In this document: positions 7,271 through 12,057 of the stretch, piece after piece | Layout of the letters: each line of letters starts with the position of its first letter | Numbering within the stretch: position 1 is the stretch's first letter | Assembly (NCBI GenBank): GCA_945897395.1 | Contig: CAMDFE010000020.1 | Span: 1-12,057 of the forward strand | From: Chryseobacterium gleum | GTDB lineage: Bacteria > Bacteroidota > Bacteroidia > Flavobacteriales_D > Sanyastnellaceae | DNA: 12,057 bases | Direction of reading: 5' to 3' | Made by a program: the position numbers and the translations under genes | The notes under the pieces: model-generated | The model's database searches: none | The model's input: only the letters and a program-made list of their open reading frames with translations | What the model was told of the DNA's origin: nothing

Positions 7271-8617
7271 ATGAATATTGAACAACTTAACACCGGCTCT
7301 CTTTTAGGAGAGTTGAAGGTGACTCTTGACCCTATTGATTACAACGAGACTTACGAAACGGCCTTAAAGACCTACCGTAAGCGTGTTGATTTACCTGGGT
7401 TTCGCAAAGGTGCAGTTCCTGCCTCTTTGGTGAAACAACGTTTCGGAAAATCATTATTGGTTGACGAAATAAATAAAATGTTGCAAGAGGCTATCGGAAA
7501 TTATGTTTCTGAAAACAAACTTGAGTTATTAGGAAGTCCAATTCCAAAGGATGGTGATGATGTTGGAGATTGGGACAATCCTTCAACTTTCACGTTCACT
7601 TATGAAATTGGATATGCTCCAACTTTCGATTTGAAATTAGACAAGTCAAAAACGTTCACGAAGCTTGAAGTAGATGTGAGCGAAGAGCTAATCTCTCGTC
7701 AAATGAAGGAATACGCTCGTCGTCACGGTCAATTGTCTAAGCCAGAAGTTACAGAGTCAGAAGACATGATCATGGCTGAAATTGCCGAGTTGAATGAAGA
7801 CGGTTCTGTGAAAGAAGGCGGTGTTTCAAACAAGTCTTCAATTTTCTTAGAATACATCAAAGACGAAGCAACGAAAGCGTTGTTCGTAGGGAAGAATATT
7901 GGTGAGACAGCTGTGGTTGATCCATTCTTATTGAATGCCGATCACGAAGATCTTTCTCGCATGTTGGGTGTTACGCACCACGACCTTCACCACCTCGATT
8001 CGAAATTCCAAGTGATCATCTCTGAGATTATGCGCATGCAACCCGCTGAGCTTAATGAGGAATTGTTCGACAAGTTATTCACCCCGGGTACTGTAACTTC
8101 GGAAGAAGAAATGAAGGCTCGCGTAACTGCTGACTTAGTTGCCATGTTTGAAAAAGATTCAGAGTGGATGTTCAAGCGTGATTTCGCGAAGGATATAGTT
8201 GATATGGTATCGATTGAATTACCTGACGAATTCTTGAAGCGTTTCATTCTGATGACCAACGAGAAGCCAATTGAAATGGCTCAGTTGGACATGGAATACC
8301 CAGGCTATGCAAATGGATTGAAGTGGCAGTTAATTGAAAATAAAATCATCAAAGAAAACGAAATCAAAGTTTCTGTAGATGATGCCATGGATTACGTTAA
8401 AGCTTCTTTGGTAGATCGTTTCAAGTCGTACGGAATGCCTGTAGACGAAGAGCGTTTGGATCAATTGGCTAAGCAAACGCTTGCGAAGCAAGACGAAGCG
8501 AAGAATGTTTACGACATGCTTTATGAAGACGGAGTAATGAAAGTTGTTCAGGCAAATTGTTCTTTGAAAATTGAACGTTTGGCTTACGAAGATTTCAAAC
8601 ACCGCGCTCAGCACTAA
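7271..8617 (+). CDS. tig: Trigger factor (ribosome-bound chaperone), divergent Bacteroidota type
   Basis: 448 residues. The N-terminal ribosome-binding domain has the signature GFRKGAVP (43-50) and FGKSLLVDEINKML. The middle region (about 160-255) sits where the FKBP-like PPIase domain belongs, but I cannot see the usual IPGFE active-site pattern, so prolyl isomerase activity is doubtful. The C-terminal helical chaperone arms (about 258-448) are intact and end in a basic tail. The protein binds near the ribosomal exit tunnel and shields nascent chains. It lies 31 bp after atpC and is probably co-transcribed with it. A strong terminator follows. The clpP-clpX genes that often follow tig are not here; a convergent gene follows instead. 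Confidence 0.93.
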   Translation: MNIEQLNTGSLLGELKVTLDPIDYNETYETALKTYRKRVDLPGFRKGAVPASLVKQRFGKSLLVDEINKMLQEAIGNYVSENKLELLGSPIPKDGDDVGDWDNPSTFTFTYEIGYAPTFDLKLDKSKTFTKLEVDVSEELISRQMKEYARRHGQLSKPEVTESEDMIMAEIAELNEDGSVKEGGVSNKSSIFLEYIKDEATKALFVGKNIGETAVVDPFLLNADHEDLSRMLGVTHHDLHHLDSKFQVIISEIMRMQPAELNEELFDKLFTPGTVTSEEEMKARVTADLVAMFEKDSEWMFKRDFAKDIVDMVSIELPDEFLKRFILMTNEKPIEMAQLDMEYPGYANGLKWQLIENKIIKENEIKVSVDDAMDYVKASLVDRFKSYGMPVDEERLDQLAKQTLAKQDEAKNVYDMLYEDGVMKVVQANCSLKIERLAYEDFKHRAQH

Positions 8618-8636
8618 ATAGAAATTCTAGAAAAAG

Positions 8637-8665
8637 AAAAACCTCGGAATCTCCGAGGTTTTTTT
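8637..8665. terminator. Bidirectional intrinsic terminator between tig and the DUF349 gene
   Basis: An 8-bp perfect stem, ACCTCGGA (8641-8648) with TCCGAGGT (8652-8659), has a 3-nt loop. It extends through A-T pairs to 8637/8663, with seven T residues (8659-8665) on the right and an A-rich run on the left that gives U residues on the other strand. It begins 20 bp after tig and ends 21 bp before the stop of the convergent DUF349 gene, so it can serve both. Confidence 0.93.
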
Positions 8666-8685
8666 ATGTCCAGATTCTTAAATAA

Positions 8686-10374
8686 TTAATTCGGAATCAA
8701 AGAAATCTTTTCAAGTATTTCTGCAATCTCGCGTTTCGCTGAAAGAATTTTCTTTTCAATTTCCTTGCGCATGCTTTCAGCACCTTTACCGGTGAAGATG
8801 CCCATGTTGTTTTCGTATGACTTGACATCACCTTTCAACTTATCAATCTTGTCAAGCAAAATCATTTTCTCTCTGCCCAAACCTTTGTCGCCAGTAGACT
8901 TAATGGTTTCAATGCGCGATTTGTAACGGGTCATATCAGCTTCTTTGCGATCCGTATTCAACTTACCATACTTGTCGTCGAAAGCTGCCTTGTGACGCCC
9001 TTGCATTGTTGCGTAGTGCTCTCTCGGAACATGCCCCAATGCTTGCCACCGCTCATTGAACAGACGCAACATGGAAAGATCTTCGTTTTTATTTCCAGAA
9101 AGCGGAGTTGTTTCAATTTCAGAAAGCAACGCTTCTTTCAATTTTAAATTCTCTTCTTGAAGTCCCGTTAACTCTCCAAAGTGCTCTTTCTTTCTCTGGA
9201 AGAATATGTCACATGAAGAACGGAAGCGCTGCCATAATTTTTGTTCCTCTTTCGGATCGGCACTTCCCACTTGTTTCCACGAATCTTGAAGTTTTTTAAT
9301 TCCTTCTGTGGCCAATTTCCAGTCGCTGCTGTCTTGAAGAGTTTTAGCTTCGTTGATGATTGTCTCCTTAGCTTTTTTATTCTTTTCGTAAACCTCTTTA
9401 CGAGATTCGAAATACGTTCCGCGTTTGGTAAAGAATAAATCACACAAGCCGCGGAATTCTTGCCAAATTTCTTCGTTCTCTTTCTTCTTCACCCAACCAA
9501 TGGTTTTCCATTCTTCTTGAAGTTTTAAAACTTCTTCGGTCCACTTGTTCCAACTGTTGCTCTGAGAAAGATCCAATTCAAGAATCTCTTTCATGCGCTG
9601 AATAAGAAGTGTTTTCTTCGCTAAATTTTCGTTGCTGCTTGCGCTTAATGTGTCGTAATGAGCCTGCACTCGCTCTTGCTCAACACGCAACACTCCAAAG
9701 AAATCGTCGCCCATTTGCTGGAACGTTTCTCTCGGAGAAGGACCAATGAGCATCCACTCACGTTGAAGTCTTCGTGCTTCAACTTCCAATTCATTAATAG
9801 ACTCAATAGACGAAAGTCCTTTCGCTAATTCCATCAACTCTTCCTTCAACTTGTGATTTACTTTTAAATCGTTCGCCTGAAGTTCTTTGTAGATATTGAT
9901 ATGATAGAAAAAGTCTTGATTCGATTTGTGCCAGCGATCAATTAACGCAGGGTATTTATCGCCAGGAACATCACCTGTATTGTCCCAATATTCTTTTATT
10001 TCTTTTTGAAGAGAAAATGCTTTTCCAATATTTTCTTCGTTCTTAGTAAGTCGCTCCATGCGATCACACAAGTCAGATTTTATTTCGAAATTTCGCGCGC
10101 GCTCCTGTGCAAGCGCTTTGCCAGCCACTTGAATTTTGTCTTCGTATTCTTTCAGTAATTCTTGAAGTGTCCCTTCCAGTTCATGAGGCGCATAGACAAA
10201 ATCAGATTCTACACTTTCTGCATTTTCAGATTTGAATTGCTCCCATTGGAGTTGACGCTCTTTCACGCTTTCAGCTTTCCAGTTGCTGCGAATGTTTTTC
10301 ACTTGATCGCGCACCAACATAATATCTTCGGCTTGAAGTAAGTCGCGCAACTGGCCTATTAATTCCTCTTTCAT
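8686..10374 (-). CDS. DUF349 repeat protein, function unknown
   Basis: A 562-residue, highly charged, almost wholly helical protein with no signal peptide or membrane segment, so probably cytoplasmic. It is built from DUF349 repeats, each with a pattern like W-x2-(I/L/V)-G-x-(V/A)-P/K, then W/M-x2-F and a D-x-F-F or similar motif. Repeat tryptophans lie at residues 130, 207, 289, 366 and 443, that is, spacings of 77, 82, 77 and 77. A sixth, degenerate copy may lie at about 32-60. Copies 3 and 4 are most alike (both have FRxxCDxFF). The C-terminal part (480-562) is a coiled-coil-like helix. The domain has no assigned biochemical role that I can state. The gene stands alone: convergent with tig and divergent from recX. 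ATG at 10374 has an exact -7 element upstream. Confidence 0.9.
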   Translation of the reverse strand: MKEELIGQLRDLLQAEDIMLVRDQVKNIRSNWKAESVKERQLQWEQFKSENAESVESDFVYAPHELEGTLQELLKEYEDKIQVAGKALAQERARNFEIKSDLCDRMERLTKNEENIGKAFSLQKEIKEYWDNTGDVPGDKYPALIDRWHKSNQDFFYHINIYKELQANDLKVNHKLKEELMELAKGLSSIESINELEVEARRLQREWMLIGPSPRETFQQMGDDFFGVLRVEQERVQAHYDTLSASSNENLAKKTLLIQRMKEILELDLSQSNSWNKWTEEVLKLQEEWKTIGWVKKKENEEIWQEFRGLCDLFFTKRGTYFESRKEVYEKNKKAKETIINEAKTLQDSSDWKLATEGIKKLQDSWKQVGSADPKEEQKLWQRFRSSCDIFFQRKKEHFGELTGLQEENLKLKEALLSEIETTPLSGNKNEDLSMLRLFNERWQALGHVPREHYATMQGRHKAAFDDKYGKLNTDRKEADMTRYKSRIETIKSTGDKGLGREKMILLDKIDKLKGDVKSYENNMGIFTGKGAESMRKEIEKKILSAKREIAEILEKISLIPN

Positions 10375-10396
10375 TTTTCTATCTTCTATTCTATCA

Positions 10397-10404
10397 CAAA
10401 TTTA
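10397..10404 (-). promoter_or_regulatory. Bacteroidota -7 promoter element for the DUF349 gene
   Basis: The minus strand reads TAAATTTG, an exact TAnnTTTG match, 23 bp upstream of the DUF349 start codon in the 97-bp divergent region shared with recX. No good -33 TTG is seen on this strand. I find no equally good element facing recX. Confidence 0.5.
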
Positions 10405-10471
10405 ACGAAGAATTTTCATAATTCCTTTGAACATTTCACTCCGAACAAAGTATTATTTCTAATTTAGAAAA

Positions 10472-10963
10472 ATGCAAAACGAAGCGCCAATAGATCTAGC
10501 GAAATGCCGATTGAAAATTCAGCGGTATTGCGATAAAGCGGAACGTGCGCCATTCGATGTGGATAAGAAGTTAATTCAATACGGAGTGTGGCAACAGGAC
10601 CGACAAGCACTCATGGCCGAATTAATTACACTGAATTTATTAAGTGAATCGCGCTTCGCCTCTGCCTTCGCACATGATCATTTTGAATTTCGAAAATGGA
10701 GCAAGCGTAAAATTGAATTGCATCTAAAAGCTAAACGCGTTTCTCCCAGAAACATTCAAGATGCTATTCGAAATTTACCGAGTGAAGGAGATGCACTTCA
10801 AATACGTGCACTACTTCCCGCCCTTCAAAAAAAATATGAAAAAAAAGGAAGGTTAAAAAATCAGTATGCCGCGAGAGCCCTTATTCGAAAGGGTTTTCAG
10901 ACCGATGAGGTATTTCAAGTGCTTCGTGAGATGAGTGAAAGTTTTGACACGTTTTTAGATTAA
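10472..10963 (+). CDS. recX: Regulatory protein RecX
   Basis: 163 residues, a normal RecX length. It shows the three-helix-repeat pattern of RecX: CRLKIQRYCDKAERAPFDVDKKLIQYG at the start, then LITLNLLSESRFASAFAHDHF (the L-x-D/E-x-R-F-A motif), then KWSKRKIELHLKAKRVSPRNIQDAI, and a weaker C-terminal repeat ARALIRKGFQTDEVFQVL. RecX binds RecA filaments and limits their growth or activity. recA is not in the window, so the two genes are not adjacent here. Three runs of 8, 8 and 6 A residues at 10827-10860 encode a Lys-rich segment. prfB follows after 35 bp on the same strand. Confidence 0.88.
   Translation: MQNEAPIDLAKCRLKIQRYCDKAERAPFDVDKKLIQYGVWQQDRQALMAELITLNLLSESRFASAFAHDHFEFRKWSKRKIELHLKAKRVSPRNIQDAIRNLPSEGDALQIRALLPALQKKYEKKGRLKNQYAARALIRKGFQTDEVFQVLREMSESFDTFLD
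10827..10860 (+). repeat. Clustered poly-A runs within recX
   Basis: Runs of eight A (10827-10834), eight A (10839-10846) and six A (10855-10860) lie within 34 bp. They encode KK, KK and K(N) in the third quarter of RecX. Such runs can cause polymerase slippage; whether they do so here is unknown. Confidence 0.85.
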
Positions 10964-10998
10964 TTGATGTACTTTTACTCTATAAAATTTCATTCCAG

Positions 10999-12057
10999 AT
11001 GGCGATAACAATTGACGCGATCAACGAACTGAAAGAGCGCACGAGAGCGCTCGGGAGGTATCTTTGACGTGGAGGTAAAACTCCTCCAAATTCGTGAAGA
11101 CGAAAAACTAACACAAGACCCCGACTTTTGGAACGATCCAAAAAAAGCCGAGGCAACCATGAAGCAAATCCGCAATAAAAAATTGTGGACAGATGCTTAT
11201 CAAAAATGTCAATCTGCGGTTGACGACGCTCAAGTGCTTTATGAATTTTTTAAGGAAGGTGAAGTAGACGAAGCCGAACTCGACGGGCAATATAAACTTG
11301 CATCGACCGAGCTTGAAGAGCTTGAGTTTAAAAACATGCTTTCTGCTGAAGAGGACAATCTAAGCGCTGTTCTTCAAATTACTGCGGGAGCAGGTGGCAC
11401 AGAAAGTTGCGACTGGGCAAGTATGCTCATGCGTATGTACATCATGTGGGGCGAAAAGAGCGGACATAAAGTAAAAGAACTCGACCTTCAAGAAGGAGAT
11501 GTTGCAGGAGTAAAACAATGCACGCTCGAATTCGAAGGGCCGTTCGCTTTTGGTATGTTAAAGGGAGAAAACGGTGTGCATCGATTGGTGCGTATTTCTC
11601 CATTCGACTCAAACGCAAAACGACACACTTCTTTCGTGAGCGTTTACGTTTATCCTTTGGTAGATGATACCATTGACATTCACATCAATCCTGCAGATAT
11701 TTCTTGGGACACCTTCCGTTCAGGAGGTGCGGGTGGACAAAACGTGAACAAGGTGGAAACCGGGGTTCGATTGAAACACAAACCTTCAGGTATAATCATC
11801 GATAATACCGAGACGCGTTCACAACTTCAAAACAAAGAGAAAGCTTTGCAATTGCTGAAGTCTCAATTGTTCGAAGCCGAACTTGCAAGACGTCACGCTG
11901 CACGCGACGAAATTGAAGCAGGTAAAAAGAAAATCGAGTGGGGATCTCAAATTCGAAACTACGTTATGCAACCATACAAATTGGTGAAGGACGTTCGAAC
12001 CGGAGAAGAAACCAGCGATGTGGAAAAAGTAATGAATGGTGAAATAGATAATTTCTT
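10999..12057 (+). CDS. prfB: Peptide chain release factor 2, with programmed +1 frameshift (3' end missing)
   Basis: Translation from ATG at 10999 gives 22 codons ending GRYL before an in-frame TGA at 11065-11067. Shifting +1 at CTT-T continues with GAC at 11066 (DVEVKLLQI...) and stays open to the window edge. The second frame encodes a clear RF2: PDFWNDPKKAE near the start; AGAGGTESCDWA; the stop-codon-reading SPF tripeptide (11597-11605) within RLVRISPFDSNAKRHTSF; and the catalytic GGQ loop (11732-11740) in SGGAGGQNVNKVETGVR. RF2 recognises UGA and UAA and releases the finished peptide. When RF2 is scarce, the ribosome pauses at the UGA and shifts, so synthesis is autoregulated. Only about the last ten residues should be missing. 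A possible weak -7-like TACTTTTA lies at 10970, but co-transcription with recX is equally likely. Confidence 0.96.
11053..11068 (+). promoter_or_regulatory. prfB programmed +1 frameshift site
   Basis: GGGAGG (11053-11058), TAT, CTT, TGA, C. This keeps all parts known from the bacterial prfB site: a Shine-Dalgarno-like element three bases before the slippery CTT-T, and the weak stop context TGA-C. The internal element is a perfect GGAGG match to the 16S anti-Shine-Dalgarno, although genes in this window hardly use such sites for initiation. Confidence 0.95.
11070..11088 (+). other. Possible short stem-loop just after the prfB frameshift site
   Basis: TGGAGG (11070-11075) can pair with CCTCCA (11083-11088) around a 7-nt loop, starting 3 nt after the TGA. 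The CTCCTCC segment (11081-11087) could instead pair with the Shine-Dalgarno-like GGGAGG upstream. The stem is short and may be a by-product of the conserved coding sequence (VEVKLLQ). Confidence 0.35.

Noticed and set aside
10944..10977. Promoter for prfB inside the end of recX (TTG at 10944 and TACTTTTA at 10970)
   Set aside because: The -7 match ends in A instead of G and the spacing of 23 bp is long; co-transcription with recX is as likely.
10990..11290. Two short minus-strand open frames over the start of prfB
   Set aside because: The plus strand holds clear RF2 once the frameshift is allowed; the minus frames are shadows.

Overview
The window looks like chromosomal DNA from a member of the Bacteroidota, probably of flavobacterial type. 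I infer this from several things: an OmpA-family protein with PD40-like, carboxypeptidase-regulatory-like and OmpA parts; an atpD-atpC pair apart from other ATP synthase genes; an epsilon subunit of only 78 residues; a trigger factor with a divergent PPIase region; a DUF349 repeat protein; and three exact copies of the Bacteroidota -7 promoter consensus TAnnTTTG just upstream of gene starts, with no strong Shine-Dalgarno sequences. The genus cannot be settled from the sequence alone.

Layout, left to right. At 1-1163 (+) lies the 3' part of an OmpA/PorE-like envelope gene. It converges on, and overlaps by 17 bp, a NadR-kinase-like P-loop gene (1147-1671, -), which contains a 19-bp perfect inverted repeat inside its coding sequence. 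Only 27 bp away, divergently, is a GAF plus PP2C (SpoIIE/RsbU-type) phosphatase (1699-2910, +). It in turn overlaps by 17 bp the end of a two-gene polysaccharide operon read leftward: a Wzz-like chain-length protein (5287-4274) followed after 3 bp by an O-antigen ligase/polymerase-family membrane protein (4270-2894). From the 198-bp divergent region next to wzz, atpD-atpC-tig run rightward (5486-8617) and end at a strong bidirectional terminator. This terminator is shared with a convergent gene for a DUF349 repeat protein (10374-8686, -). Divergent from that gene are recX (10472-10963) and prfB (10999 to the window end). The release factor 2 gene carries the classical programmed +1 frameshift site (in-frame TGA at 11065).

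Most of the content is core housekeeping: energy (F1 beta and epsilon), protein folding (trigger factor), RecA control (RecX) and termination (RF2). Around it are envelope and surface-polysaccharide genes and one signalling phosphatase. I see no mobile element, CRISPR array, tRNA, rRNA or obvious defence system, and no evidence of a wholly new multi-gene system. The best leads are the coding-region hairpin, possible extra RNA structure around the prfB frameshift site, the isolated Wzz/ligase pair with a possibly shortened ligase, the regular ~77-residue repeats in the DUF349 protein, and clustered poly-A runs in recX. No stretch over 300 bp lacks a gene.
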